Source: Perkinsus marinus ATCC 50983
Taxonomy: Eukaryota; Perkinsozoa; Perkinsida; Perkinsidae
Assembly: GCF_000006405.1 (NCBI RefSeq)
Contig: NW_003205208.1
Span: forward strand, 1 to 64,000
Length of the DNA: 64,000 nt
Direction of reading: 5' to 3'
Shown: positions 11,501 through 21,074 of the stretch, in pieces
Layout of the letters: each line of letters starts with the position of its first letter
Numbering within the stretch: the first letter of the stretch is position 1
Notes under the pieces: generated by a model
The model's input: only the letters and a program-made list of their open reading frames with translations
Databases searched by the model: none
What the model was told of the DNA's origin: nothing
Made by a program: the position numbers and the translations under genes

Positions 11501-13735
11501 AGGGAACGCCCTCTTAGGACTAGACGTGACTGTTTTCAGACCTTGGGTCGATATTTTGATCCACTTGGTATCCACATCGAGGCAGCGGCGAGGGAAAGAT
11601 GGCTCCTTCGACAAGTAGCTCAGCTGACCTCTACGTGGGATTCTGTTGATGTCCCAGTTGAGGTAGCTGAAAGTATTCGAGCATTTTTTAATAGTGAACT
11701 TCCACCTCAGCCTCGTTTTACTGATATCCGCTCCGGCATTGTAATCTTTTGTGATGCGGCTGGGACAGGTTGTATCTGTGCCGATGCAAGAGCGATTTCG
11801 ACTGGTAGGAGAATTGTTGCACGTCAACGTACTCTGAACTCCTCATGGACTATTGCTCGTTTAGAACTCTGCGGGTTGCTCCTTGCTGCGGAACTTCTAG
11901 CCGTTCTTCTCGAAGAGTTTGATGTAGTAACGAATGACGGTTATGAAATTGGACCATTGTGGATTTTGACCGATTCTCAGCTTAATGCGTGGAGGCTCCG
12001 TCGATCACCTAAGCTTGATGAGAAGTATCTGCCGAAGTTTGAGCTCCGGCGTATGATGAGGCTGCGCAAGCTACTCTCTGATCTATCTCATAAATGCCAT
12101 CATGATATTCATATTGGTAGCATTTCGGGGGCGGAGAATCCTGCGGATAATGGAACGCGTCCGGGTATGATAGATGACCCAGCTAGGATGATGCCTTTAT
12201 CTGGAATGAATATTGAGCTCATTCTGGGTAAGGTCAAGGTGGTCTCTACTTTCTCTCCCACCCCCACCTTAGGCTATGATGAGGTTGAGGATGAGTTGGA
12301 TGTCGTCTTGTCCTCGACTGATGTATCAGCTAATGCTGTGTTGGATCTGCAGAAAGATACTCCTTCCCTGGAGCCTAGTGAAGGTCTTCGCCAGCTGTTA
12401 CTGGATGCTCAGACCGCCGACCCTCAGTTACGGGATATTCTCAAGAAGCTCAAAGCTGCTGATGGTGTTATTGACGGTTATGAGCTGAATAATGGCCTCA
12501 TCTATCGCACGTGTAGTGTTGCTCTAGATGATTCGAATAGAGGTTCAGGTATTTGTCGTCAAATTGTGGTTCCTGAGGTTCGTCGAGATCTTCAGCTTCT
12601 TGTGGTTAAATGGGTACATGATAAACATCGAGGTCATCCAGATCGTACTACTCTCACCAGATGGGTCTCGCGCAGTTACTACTGGAAAAGACTCGATCGG
12701 ACAGTGAGGGTGTTGAATAGAGAATGTGAAGGTTGCCAGGCGAGGAGGATTGCTGAGAACAGACGTCGAGCACAGTCTTCGCGACCCCCTGGTTGCTCTG
12801 TGAAATATGAGCCGCTTGCGATAGCTTATTTCGATGTGATGGGCCCCTACCAGCTCTCTAACGAGGAAGATGGTGACCCTAAGAGGGTGTATGTATTTAC
12901 CCTCTCTTGTCATTCATCCAAGTTTGTGAAGTGTGAGCCTGCTTACAGTAAGTCGGGAGTGAATGCAGCCAGAGCCTTACTTCGACTATTAGCAGATGAG
13001 GGTCCGTCAAGAGTATTAATGGTAGACCAAGGCTTGAATATACCGGAGGTTCTGGCAGCTGCTGACGAATGGGATGTGACCGTAATAGCTGCCCCACCTC
13101 GTGGAGAAGAGTTGAGAGGATGGGGTGAACGGGCTCATAGAGATGTGCATGCTATTATTCGTGGATGTTTATGGGATCTGGCTGCTGACCATAAACTTCC
13201 TTCAGAAGATGAGTTCTTACGTATACTCAATAGAGCGGTCACTATTGTTAATATGACTCCTTATGTTGATGGCTCACCACTTTGCCCTTTCCTTGTCTGT
13301 CGAGGACATAGTAGGATGATTGGTGATATTGATGCCAAGAAGGAGGCTGAAGATATTCGAAAGGCTATATTTGATGGTCTGGAACCTCCCAGTTGGTGGA
13401 CTGAAGAGCTTGCACAGCTATATCGAGAACGACAAGGAGAAGGCCGTACAGTTTTGTTGAAAGAGCTTGCTGATGTATGGTGGTTACGTAGGCGTAATGT
13501 TCGAGAGAGGTTGATGAGTCGTGTTAAGAGACATGCTGGCCGGGACCTCACTGAGGGTGAAAAGGTCTATCGTTGGCGTCCCATGTTAGGCAGATTTGGA
13601 AAGCTCAACACTGGTTGGTCTCCAGCGGTGTTGGTTAAGAAGATGAGTAATAGTGTTTGTAAAGTGCGTTTGCCTGATGGCAAGGAAGTCAACGAGAGCG
13701 TGCTTAACCTTCGTCCGGCGGGAGTGTGCCGGTAA
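8585..13735 (+). CDS. RE2 Gag-Pol polyprotein with RRM, protease, RT, RNase H and integrase
   Basis: Domains in order, by residue. Gag core lies at about 1-240. An RNA-recognition motif lies at about 259-338, with RNP2-like CLFVSNL and RNP1-like RGIGLIEF. An aspartic protease at about 485 has WLLDSGC. The reverse transcriptase, about 760-960, has YMDD near 888. The DPLGI connection follows near 995. RNase H, about 1050-1200, has IFCDAAG, ARLELCG, LTDSQ and ENPADNGTRP. The integrase, about 1340-1560, has an H-H-C-C finger and catalytic residues in YFDVMG, MVDQG and GWGERAHR. A basic SH3-like tail carries LPDGKEV. The RRM stands where a CCHC knuckle is expected and is the odd feature; no knuckle is seen. 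The stop codon is inside the 3' LTR. The polyprotein would copy the element's RNA and insert the cDNA. Confidence 0.85.
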   Translation: MKNDFGVSAVDLERIHDAPFKRAKDSQLPSGGAYMGHVDSRSIDMFLQAVKRAPGWSVGVMPELFQAYYLEFCLDASVRGVITGIVDKELKERGLKGYYAISARATCIESALRARFESINSHRILADRWESLRWNIADDFEKFYLEFQEVRDSYSRQRQQELQGADVVERLFGALTKELADRLIKQYGGSPSEKQILEFCRRENMILTRNRALKNGSARSGTKPNVNSVRIEDEVDIEELCDGLFAMPVEQTTTSTQTSNCLFVSNLAFTASERDLLGAFRSVLKVSGAIPRGIRLFKDGRNGRSRGIGLIEFDTPDAASKALGVVDGQQVLGRKVRARRDRGPSTSSSTPTVNAPSGPSKVVASEPSPGTKRRRIDDSPEAEVIAEGSGQSVDVNCVQHEDHSSGVQNLEDVATSETRLSDSVPVVNGNSTLCAVVETLHFDDIDHEKVDVEVELNGLVQDSGSDKRLTMVTSLVSVKTAKNVCNSVAWLLDSGCALHLIDKETHPWLCDARSVRLPKPVRLIFANGTSQFVEEAKLVAFVCGDRRYYTHVLVVEGLTVSGILSVHQLVTDFGTVAWHLGDDNGEVLRLGPHVVLRPHSVSGSCQLSSTPISSPPLVEVFSMSAKCDTTGDMATSALDPVLPGKADFLINDIDRPPDLMTPSPGESESVEYSRLKVDYVQDDSGGTRARVGLPWLSEDRPDCNTPGLQSSVAAARDRVTCKKLATFGQEWLCRLSLELEDMVSQGHIRPLTEDKLLMNPPIMSAVVVLRPGHPTQPLRVTIDARPLNRYLGSGDTSTLSQALHKVFLLWRLAPYVSWDDVARAFLQVKLWSHDAAYLNFRINNVAFRCLRLPFGLICSPAILSAVLVDAGIVLNNLTSSTLSAFCAYMDDLLYTGWSPDTMLERRSTGRKVLAEKYSMECQPSKSILGYDPEYHLTQSQTAPSISSTKPVKVLGYQWNLADDTLSVVLPDVRERPLRTRRDCFQTLGRYFDPLGIHIEAAARERWLLRQVAQLTSTWDSVDVPVEVAESIRAFFNSELPPQPRFTDIRSGIVIFCDAAGTGCICADARAISTGRRIVARQRTLNSSWTIARLELCGLLLAAELLAVLLEEFDVVTNDGYEIGPLWILTDSQLNAWRLRRSPKLDEKYLPKFELRRMMRLRKLLSDLSHKCHHDIHIGSISGAENPADNGTRPGMIDDPARMMPLSGMNIELILGKVKVVSTFSPTPTLGYDEVEDELDVVLSSTDVSANAVLDLQKDTPSLEPSEGLRQLLLDAQTADPQLRDILKKLKAADGVIDGYELNNGLIYRTCSVALDDSNRGSGICRQIVVPEVRRDLQLLVVKWVHDKHRGHPDRTTLTRWVSRSYYWKRLDRTVRVLNRECEGCQARRIAENRRRAQSSRPPGCSVKYEPLAIAYFDVMGPYQLSNEEDGDPKRVYVFTLSCHSSKFVKCEPAYSKSGVNAARALLRLLADEGPSRVLMVDQGLNIPEVLAAADEWDVTVIAAPPRGEELRGWGERAHRDVHAIIRGCLWDLAADHKLPSEDEFLRILNRAVTIVNMTPYVDGSPLCPFLVCRGHSRMIGDIDAKKEAEDIRKAIFDGLEPPSWWTEELAQLYRERQGEGRTVLLKELADVWWLRRRNVRERLMSRVKRHAGRDLTEGEKVYRWRPMLGRFGKLNTGWSPAVLVKKMSNSVCKVRLPDGKEVNESVLNLRPAGVCR

Positions 13736-13854
13736 CGGCATTTTTATAGACATAATTGATAGAAAGTTATTGTGATTTTGTGTGTGTGTCTCTAGTCTCC
13801 ATAGTTGTGTCCTAGCGTCAAGCTAGTGGACTCAGGTTCATAACTAATTTATTG
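13725..13854 (+). repeat. RE2 3' LTR (cut by the gap)
   Basis: The same sequence as 7916-8045 apart from two positions. It is preceded by a short purine run (ggcgggag) that may serve as the polypurine tract. Confidence 0.8.
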
Positions 13855-13954
13855 NNNNNNNNNNNNNNNNNNNNNNNNNNNNNNNNNNNNNNNNNNNNNN
13901 NNNNNNNNNNNNNNNNNNNNNNNNNNNNNNNNNNNNNNNNNNNNNNNNNNNNNN
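13855..13954. other. Assembly gap (100 N)
   Basis: Exactly 100 unknown bases, so probably a gap of unspecified true size. Confidence 0.99.
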
Positions 13955-14894
13955 CCGGGGTGATACTGGGTTGGGGTTGACTAAGGATCCCGAGAGGTTG
14001 TATTCGGGACTCAGACGAGTCTTTTCTATTATGCTAATTATGCAACATGATCATCTCTAGTATATTTGCCTAACCTTCTGGACCAGAAGACCTCTAGGAA
14101 GAGTTCTAGTCGTCAGTATATCCAACGATGCTGAGGATTTCATTTAGATGTGTCGTCCGTTGATAATAACAGTGCTCACTACCGAGCCGATTGGCGTCAC
14201 CACCATCAGACATCTCCCGACCTAGGGGAAAATACGCTTGGTCGCCGTACATTGATGTGTCTACACGCGCAAGATCTGGCGCTTAATGCTACTCCCCGTG
14301 AGTGTTGCGATCGATCTGCTATAGCGCACGCAATATGATATCGATTAACCGAAAACACAATAGGTTGCACGCGTGCTGCACGCGGGACATGTACGGAGGG
14401 TGTGCACGCGACCCTTCGGAGATATGCACGAGTCCGCGTTAACGATCTCTGAGCGTGTGGACCCCGGCAAGATACTTACCAGTGGCAAGGCTACTTTACC
14501 AAAATTCTGCTAATGACAGTGTCAGTACGACACGAATTGTGTTACATGATCCTATTCAATTTATGTTCAATGTAGTATGTTTCCCCCATTTCTTGGACTA
14601 GAAGACTATTGGTAGAGTTCTCAGTTGTGAGCAAATCCAATAACGCAGACGATCGCACATTGATGTGTCGTCCGGTGATAATAATAGAGATGGCCCGGCT
14701 GGAATCCAGCCGCTGGAGGACATGCGCCCTCGGCCAGCTTTCCGCGGCGATCATAGATTCACACTCATCAAAGGCGGAACCAAGTCAGGCTACCGAGTCC
14801 TGGTACTCCCGGGAGGCTCTACCGGGGTTCGGAGATCATTCAGAGCCTTTTTGAAGCTCAACTCCCAGAGGACTCATAGGATGATCTTATTAGG
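13955..14894. repeat. Non-coding stretch with two diverged copies of a block of about 110 bp
   Basis: Blocks at about 14065-14175 and 14595-14695 share ordered motifs: tgga-c-agaagac, gagttct-agt-gt-ag, atccaa, gatgtgtcgtccg and tgataataa. They are old direct repeats about 530 bp apart, perhaps remnants of solo terminal repeats. No gene is seen. A 7-1-7 palindrome lies at 14075-14089 in the first block. Confidence 0.55.
14698..14717. repeat. Palindromic scar, A = gctgga
   Basis: A, a, A', c, A. Outer bases are g and g; the right spacer obeys the complement rule, the left does not. Confidence 0.8.
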
Positions 14895-14899
14895 ATCGT

Positions 14900-15083
14900 T
14901 GTTGGATTCATATAATTGTATGAGATTCGTGCATTTTGCAGTTGCACGCATACACATACGTTTAGCTAAGTTTGAGCAAAAGGCTCTTGTGAGATCTAAC
15001 TGGCCGTTAACTACAGAAGTTGAGTTGCCCAGTCACACATCCATAGTTGTCTTAACATCTACCTCAGCGACAATAATCTAACA
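14900..15083 (+). repeat. RE3 5' LTR, 184 bp
   Basis: Starts tgttggattc and ends ctaaca; identical to 20891-21074. Confidence 0.97.
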
Positions 15084-15085
15084 TA

Positions 15086-18000
15086 ATGGTACCCGATGCA
15101 GGATATAAACTGGCGCAACTAAGGTTCGAGGACGCTGACATCGAGGGGATTGCTGAAGTTGACATATCTTCTGAGTTTCAACGACTTCATCTAGAGTGTG
15201 CTGACCATTCATCATTCAACAGATGTGTTTCGAGTGTACGTAATAAAGTCCAACGCTGGGCTGCTATGACTGATGGTGATGTCGTATTTGTTGCTACCAA
15301 AGCTCTGTCTGTTATGAAGAAGGCTGCGGTTGCCGAGGGTCTCGAAGATGATTGGGTAGCACCCTTGAGCCTGTATGTCGCAAAACAGGTTTCATCATTG
15401 AAACAGTTTGATACACCCTGGCACAAGGACCGCAACATCGATCTCAAGAATGCTCTGCAACTCTTCCTCAAAAGTAAAGATGAAGAAGCAGCCTCCGTGG
15501 GGGTGCGTGCTCAGCTGAATCCTCCCCCTGTCCAACTACCTTATACAGGGGGAAAAGACCCTTCATTCCACTTATGGTCCAAACTCCCTCTACCGTTCGG
15601 TGAAGAATGGAAGGCTCCTACGGTCAAGGTTCCGTATCTAGCGTTTAGAGCTCGCATGAAGAAATCTGCAGATGTGTATGGTCTGCCGCCTAGGTCAGCA
15701 CAATACTTCTTGATCAGAAATCTAGGAGGAGCCCTACGTGAAGAGGTAGAAGAATTGGTAGTTCCTGGTGATTCAGCTGCTAGCTGCTTGGAGTCGATAT
15801 GGAAGTACCTTGATAATAAGTATGCTGATACATTCTCAATGAGTGAGTCTTTAGCTCGTTGGGAGAACTTGAAGCAGCATAATGGCGAGAGCATTGTTGA
15901 CTTTTGTGCCCGCCTTGATGTTGAAGCGAATCTGTTGAAGTCTCTCGGCCATAGTCAGTTGTCTGACACTGATCGAGCTGTTCGATTGCGTTCCGGTATG
16001 AACACTCGTCTCTATCAACACATGAGACGATATATTGGGCCTGACTTCAAGAAAATGGATTATGCCAAACTCAGGTCTTATGCGGAACATCACGAAGAAG
16101 ATCTCAAGCAAAAAGGTTCCGTCGATGTAGACGGGATCGTGAAGAAGGGAGGTATGCGGAGCCTGTCGAGCTCGGAAGCACAAAATGATAAACCGTTGAA
16201 GTGCTCTCGATGCTTGAAGGCTGGTCACTTGATGAAAAACTGCCGATCCAGAATCCCAGGTGATCTATCTAACAGGTGTCGTGTCTGTGGCATTCGAAGC
16301 CATGTTTCTGCCAACTGTCCTCAGACTAACCCTAGGTGCTCTTCTTGTGGCAAGAACGGTCACTTAATCTACGTCTGTCCGAACCCTATTGCCTCTGTCC
16401 CCAGCAAGCTCAACCCCAAAGCTACTACTTCGGCAGTTCATGTGCAGAACCTAGAGTATTCTAGTCCGCAGGAGTACACTCTGAAGATCACCCAAGATTC
16501 TGCTAATGACATCAGTGCTGTTGATGTGTCAAATGTTGAGAACGGTGCTACTGGTTCTTGGTCTCTGAAGCTGGCCACGAAACCGAGCATTTGCCCCATT
16601 ATTATTGATGATACCATGTTATACGCCTTAGTTGACAGTGGTTCTTCAACTGCACTTATTAAGTCTTCTCTAGTGTCTCAATTTGAAAAGCAGGGACCTC
16701 GGGTATGTGTTTATTCAATTCCTGAAGTCTCTGCAGTATATGCCGATGGCACTAAGCGAACTATTAATACAGAAGTATTACTTCATTGTTGTATCGGCGG
16801 GAAACTATTCTTACTACCATTTCTAGTGGTTGACCAACTTAGCTATGATGTTATATTAGGCAGATCAGTTTTGGGGGTTATTGGTACTCAGATGGAGTAT
16901 CATTTTGGTACTGCTGCCGATGTTCGTGATTTACAAACTAAACTTCAGGATTCTTTTGATGCCAATGTCCAGCGTGATGAAGCTGGGCACGTTAATTCTG
17001 ATGATATTCGAGTATCTGATTCACCAGTAAGCAAGCCTGGTGAGAATCAGTCTCAATCACTTACCGCCGTAAATGATTTGGCGAATATTCAGATCGTTGG
17101 TTCTGATGTGGAATGCAACGGTCTAAGCTTAGAGTATAGCATCCTGAATTCAATTGCTGATGACGACTTAGCATTGATAGATAATTCTGAGTATGATGAT
17201 GACTCGGATTCTTTGCCTTTAATCCCCCCAAAATCTGACATGAAGCCTAGTGTTTCTGTATTCAGGACTATTGATGAAGCCTTGGGCGATCTATCTCGTT
17301 CTGGCTGGCTACCGGTACCTCATGCTTCTGATTACCGATATGCTTTGAAGAAGATCGAAGACCTAGAAGATCCCAAGAAGGATACCCCCAACCAAAAGTA
17401 TCGGTTCGTATTCGACTGGTCATATGATGATTCTGCTGAAAGCTCACGTGAACCATGGTCCCCTAACTTCCTTCTCGCTAAATTGACTGCAGAGCAGCGA
17501 GAGCTATGGTTCAAAGAGCTTGATATGTATACTTGTCGTGAATGGTGGCAACCATATGAGGGGGCCAAACCATCTGATTCATTAACTGCGTTTCCTATTA
17601 TTGCTACTAGTAGTACTAAGACTACTCAAGTGAGACCCGTACTTGATGCCAGAATCACTAATTCTCGTAGTCCGCGTGCTAGTAATAGGAAACGTGATAC
17701 TTGTAATGTCATTAATAATCTTCGTAGCTCTCTGAAGCCGGGTTTCTGTGCCAAGCAATATGATTTGGCTAAAGCATTCTATAGACTGGCCATCTCTAGA
17801 CCAGTTGTGATAGATTTCGGCAAGAACCCAGCTACAGGAGTTTCTGTTATGATGAAATGTTCTAGATTGGCCTTTGGCCTCTCTATAGGTCCGACTGCCC
17901 TGGAAAGCAGTCTCGACCAATTATTTAATATACTTGAAACATTTCATCCGAATGTTAAATGTGTACGCATAATGGACGATATCGTTGCAGTGGGCTTATC

Positions 18001-20890
18001 TTACGATCTAGCTACTTTTGAAAAAGATTTATTTTATATTCTTGATTGTTGTGGCTTTGACATCCCACCACATAAAATGAACACGTGGGGTGCAGATTCA
18101 TGGTCTAGGTGGCTTGGCTGCGACTGGAAGTGGAATGAATCTGACCTATTAGTAAAAGTTCCCGACGTCCCCTTTGTACCGGTATCTACTAAACGTCAAG
18201 CGTTCAGTATGGCGGGTAAATATTTACGATTATGTGAATCCATTGCCGAGGCCCAAGCACGAGGCCATGCCGATATTGTTCGTAAATTATCAGGTCAAGA
18301 AGCGGAAGCTTGGGACTCAGCGCTATCAAAGTCCACTACTAGCATGGTAAATCGCCATCTACAAGCCGCTGCTGAAGCTTGGAGTTTCATCCCAAGAGAG
18401 GTTCCATTATCCTCTCTGACAACCAAACTGCTAATATCTCATGATGCATCTAAAGATGCTTATGCTGCTGTCTGTTATGAATGCTCTAATAATGATGTAA
18501 TTGTGTTGTCTGCTCGAGCTCACTTATTTCCTAACTCTGCCATTGCTTGGCATGCGAATAGGCGGGAACTCTATTGTATTGCATCATCGTTAATGGCACT
18601 GCTACAGTCAATAGATTTTAACCACTTTCCCGCTCTATCGCATGTAACTATCATGAGTGATTCATCAGTGGCCATTAATCGTCTTGACAATAAATCATAT
18701 CATAGTAAAGGTGTAGAATGGCTTGCTCTAGTTAGATTACGAGAGTGCTGCGTCGATGTCATTGATGCATTGAAATCGAAAAATATAGCTGTTGATATAT
18801 CTCATTGTCCAGCCTCTCGCAATCAGCAAGCTGATGCGCTTTCTCGACTTCTTAATGATATTCCAGCTGCTAACATAGCTCTCTTACCCAATCCTCTCCA
18901 AGTCGAGACTTCAAAAGAAGGGGGAAGAGATGCTGATATTGAAGCTGATGCTGTTGAACTATTTGACTATGATTATCCGATGTCTGTGTTCGACTCTCTC
19001 GTCGAGAGTATTCCTTGTTTGGCAAGCTTTCATAAAAAGCTCGTAGCATTCCGAGCTTGGAAGAGCACAGCCATGCTCAGTAGTCGTGAGGTCTCACGTC
19101 GCTTTGTCGTGTCTGAGCAAAACAGAGATCCTTTATGTGTTGAAGTTATTAAGCTACTATCTATCCCTGATGATGGTAATAAAGTCGGAGTGAGTCAGCG
19201 AGATATCACTCCTGCTGTGAGAGGATTCATGCCGGGATTAATCATCTATGGTGGCATTTTATATAAGAAATGTCCTTCGGATGAAGATAACGGTCTTCGA
19301 TTGGTCTTGCCATCATCTAAGTTCAGTCCTCTTGGTAAGCAAGTTGTATGGTATTATCATTGCAGCTCCGGTCACGTTAACCTTGAGGATACTATTCGTC
19401 GACTTCGTCGACATTTTTGGTGGCCAAGACTGCGGAAGGATACTAGGTCCGTCTACTTAGGATGTCAACATTGCCAGTTGACCAAGGCCTCTTCAGCCCC
19501 GAAATCCATTGGGTCTCATATGTGTCCTACTGAGATTTTTAGTACCATAGGAGTAGACCTTTATGGCCCTTTAAATGAATCGAAGGGCGGGTTTAGATGG
19601 ATTCTAGTCTGTGTAGACCTACTAAGTCGGTATACTGTATTAATACCTTTGGTCACAGTAACTGCAGCCGTGGTATGCTCTGCTATTGAGCGTAATATCA
19701 TTCTAGTGTTCCGTACGCCGGAATACATCATATCTGACCAAGGAGTGCAGTTTGTTAGATCTATTATACTGGACAGTCTTTGCTGTACTTATAAAATAAG
19801 GCATATTAGTTTGCCTTTGCGACATCCTAGTAGTGGGGGTTTCTATGAACGCCAAAATCGTACTCTGGGTGCAGCCCTCCGGTCTCTCCTATCTCAACAC
19901 AAAAGTCTAGATTGGTATGATGTATTGGCCTTGGGCCAGCTACGTATCAATACTACAGTGCACCCTGACCTAGGTGTTTCTCCCCACGAAATTGTATTTG
20001 GTATACCGCACTCATTCCCTCTAACTTCATTCTTGACACCTTCGCAAAGGATGTCGGAGGAGGACATTGAGGACTTTTTGTGCTTCCAAAATCGTCATCG
20101 TCGAGACGCTGTCCTACAAGTATGTGAAGACCTTCGCAAAAAACGTGCTCGACAACTTCGTGCCTGGATTGACGAGTGGACTCGAGCAAGGGCGAAATAT
20201 GACAAATGGGATGCCCAATCCTCAACTACTCCTACTCCTACGACCCCTTTTGATGTTGGCTCAAAAGTTCTGGTCCTGAAGTCTCCGAGCCATAAGCTCG
20301 ACGGCAGATGGACTCCGGGAGTTATAAAGCGACAAGTTGGTAAAGCTTGTTACGAGATTGTGTTGGAGACTTCCCCATTGAGCCAGATATATCACAAAGA
20401 TCACGTCAAATTGTATCATGATGCTGATCCTGCTATTGGTCTTATTTCAAAAAGTCCGTCCACTCCTGGACATACTCCTACTCAATCGGCAAAAAGGCAT
20501 TTGAGCGAAGCTACTGGAGAGCCTCCGCTGCCGAAGAAGTCGAAGATCATCGAACCTCTCGGTTCAAGAGGTTTGCATCCTTTTGACATGCATACACTCA
20601 CTGGTTGGAGAGTACGCGATGATGAGCCGAGAGTAGGCATTGTTCTTGGTCGAGATATTAATGATAAAGTAGTGGTTCATGAACACCGTATTCGAGATGA
20701 CTCTGCTATCCCTTTATGGATAGATGACAATGGTATTATCCATGAAGGAGGTGTACCCACTACAAAGCCAGTTATTGTAACTCTAGAGCCGAAGGATCTT
20801 GTCAGACTTACTACTATTGATAATCTTACTCTCACTCCCCGGGCCAAGAAGAAACTCTCTGAGATGGGCCTTTCCTTTGGGGAGGGATGA
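15086..20890 (+). CDS. RE3 Gag-Pol polyprotein, 1934 aa
   Basis: One frame carries everything. The Gag core occupies about residues 1-370. Three CCHC zinc knuckles at about 373-435 read CSRCLKAGHLMKNC, CRVCGIRSHVSANC and CSSCGKNGHLIYVC. The aspartic protease at about 515 has ALVDSGSS. The reverse transcriptase, about 830-1020, has VRPVLDAR, YDLAKAFYRL and a catalytic IMDD. RNase H, about 1110-1260, has ISHDASKDA, IMSDSS and QQADALSR. The integrase, about 1420-1660, has H-x4-H and C-x2-C, then GVDLYGP, ISDQGVQF and FYERQNR for the D,D,E triad. A C-terminal extension of about 200 residues follows. It starts on the ATG right after the 5' LTR and stops at the base before the 3' LTR, so Gag and Pol are made as one product. 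IMDD in place of the usual YxDD is notable. Likely active or recently active. Confidence 0.93.
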   Translation: MVPDAGYKLAQLRFEDADIEGIAEVDISSEFQRLHLECADHSSFNRCVSSVRNKVQRWAAMTDGDVVFVATKALSVMKKAAVAEGLEDDWVAPLSLYVAKQVSSLKQFDTPWHKDRNIDLKNALQLFLKSKDEEAASVGVRAQLNPPPVQLPYTGGKDPSFHLWSKLPLPFGEEWKAPTVKVPYLAFRARMKKSADVYGLPPRSAQYFLIRNLGGALREEVEELVVPGDSAASCLESIWKYLDNKYADTFSMSESLARWENLKQHNGESIVDFCARLDVEANLLKSLGHSQLSDTDRAVRLRSGMNTRLYQHMRRYIGPDFKKMDYAKLRSYAEHHEEDLKQKGSVDVDGIVKKGGMRSLSSSEAQNDKPLKCSRCLKAGHLMKNCRSRIPGDLSNRCRVCGIRSHVSANCPQTNPRCSSCGKNGHLIYVCPNPIASVPSKLNPKATTSAVHVQNLEYSSPQEYTLKITQDSANDISAVDVSNVENGATGSWSLKLATKPSICPIIIDDTMLYALVDSGSSTALIKSSLVSQFEKQGPRVCVYSIPEVSAVYADGTKRTINTEVLLHCCIGGKLFLLPFLVVDQLSYDVILGRSVLGVIGTQMEYHFGTAADVRDLQTKLQDSFDANVQRDEAGHVNSDDIRVSDSPVSKPGENQSQSLTAVNDLANIQIVGSDVECNGLSLEYSILNSIADDDLALIDNSEYDDDSDSLPLIPPKSDMKPSVSVFRTIDEALGDLSRSGWLPVPHASDYRYALKKIEDLEDPKKDTPNQKYRFVFDWSYDDSAESSREPWSPNFLLAKLTAEQRELWFKELDMYTCREWWQPYEGAKPSDSLTAFPIIATSSTKTTQVRPVLDARITNSRSPRASNRKRDTCNVINNLRSSLKPGFCAKQYDLAKAFYRLAISRPVVIDFGKNPATGVSVMMKCSRLAFGLSIGPTALESSLDQLFNILETFHPNVKCVRIMDDIVAVGLSYDLATFEKDLFYILDCCGFDIPPHKMNTWGADSWSRWLGCDWKWNESDLLVKVPDVPFVPVSTKRQAFSMAGKYLRLCESIAEAQARGHADIVRKLSGQEAEAWDSALSKSTTSMVNRHLQAAAEAWSFIPREVPLSSLTTKLLISHDASKDAYAAVCYECSNNDVIVLSARAHLFPNSAIAWHANRRELYCIASSLMALLQSIDFNHFPALSHVTIMSDSSVAINRLDNKSYHSKGVEWLALVRLRECCVDVIDALKSKNIAVDISHCPASRNQQADALSRLLNDIPAANIALLPNPLQVETSKEGGRDADIEADAVELFDYDYPMSVFDSLVESIPCLASFHKKLVAFRAWKSTAMLSSREVSRRFVVSEQNRDPLCVEVIKLLSIPDDGNKVGVSQRDITPAVRGFMPGLIIYGGILYKKCPSDEDNGLRLVLPSSKFSPLGKQVVWYYHCSSGHVNLEDTIRRLRRHFWWPRLRKDTRSVYLGCQHCQLTKASSAPKSIGSHMCPTEIFSTIGVDLYGPLNESKGGFRWILVCVDLLSRYTVLIPLVTVTAAVVCSAIERNIILVFRTPEYIISDQGVQFVRSIILDSLCCTYKIRHISLPLRHPSSGGFYERQNRTLGAALRSLLSQHKSLDWYDVLALGQLRINTTVHPDLGVSPHEIVFGIPHSFPLTSFLTPSQRMSEEDIEDFLCFQNRHRRDAVLQVCEDLRKKRARQLRAWIDEWTRARAKYDKWDAQSSTTPTPTTPFDVGSKVLVLKSPSHKLDGRWTPGVIKRQVGKACYEIVLETSPLSQIYHKDHVKLYHDADPAIGLISKSPSTPGHTPTQSAKRHLSEATGEPPLPKKSKIIEPLGSRGLHPFDMHTLTGWRVRDDEPRVGIVLGRDINDKVVVHEHRIRDDSAIPLWIDDNGIIHEGGVPTTKPVIVTLEPKDLVRLTTIDNLTLTPRAKKKLSEMGLSFGEG

Positions 20891-21074
20891 TGTTGGATTC
20901 ATATAATTGTATGAGATTCGTGCATTTTGCAGTTGCACGCATACACATACGTTTAGCTAAGTTTGAGCAAAAGGCTCTTGTGAGATCTAACTGGCCGTTA
21001 ACTACAGAAGTTGAGTTGCCCAGTCACACATCCATAGTTGTCTTAACATCTACCTCAGCGACAATAATCTAACA
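20891..21074 (+). repeat. RE3 3' LTR, 184 bp
   Basis: Identical to the 5' LTR; followed directly by the second copy of the atcgt target duplication. Confidence 0.97.

Larger units (their letters stand above)
7916..13854 (+). mobile_element. RE2: BEL/Pao-like LTR retrotransposon with an RRM in Gag
   Basis: Two short LTRs bracket a small open frame (8232-8588) and a 1716-codon Gag-Pol frame (8585-13735). The 5' LTR starts at about 7916 and ends near 8046-8053; the 3' LTR starts at 13725 and is cut by the assembly gap after 130 bases. The visible parts differ at two positions, which suggests a young copy. BEL/Pao kinship rests on the order protease-RT-RNase H-integrase, the DPLGI motif after the RT and the ARLELCG motif in RNase H. 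The element looks whole as far as the gap allows. The Pol stop codon lies inside the 3' LTR. A target duplication cannot be checked. Confidence 0.85.

Noticed and set aside
14340-14410. gcacgcgtgc-type palindromes as further scars
   Set aside because: They are even-centred, short and in a low-complexity cg/ca context; the third arm is missing.
20887-21072. Short open frame in the RE3 LTR
   Set aside because: It is LTR sequence, present identically in both LTRs, with no protein-like features.
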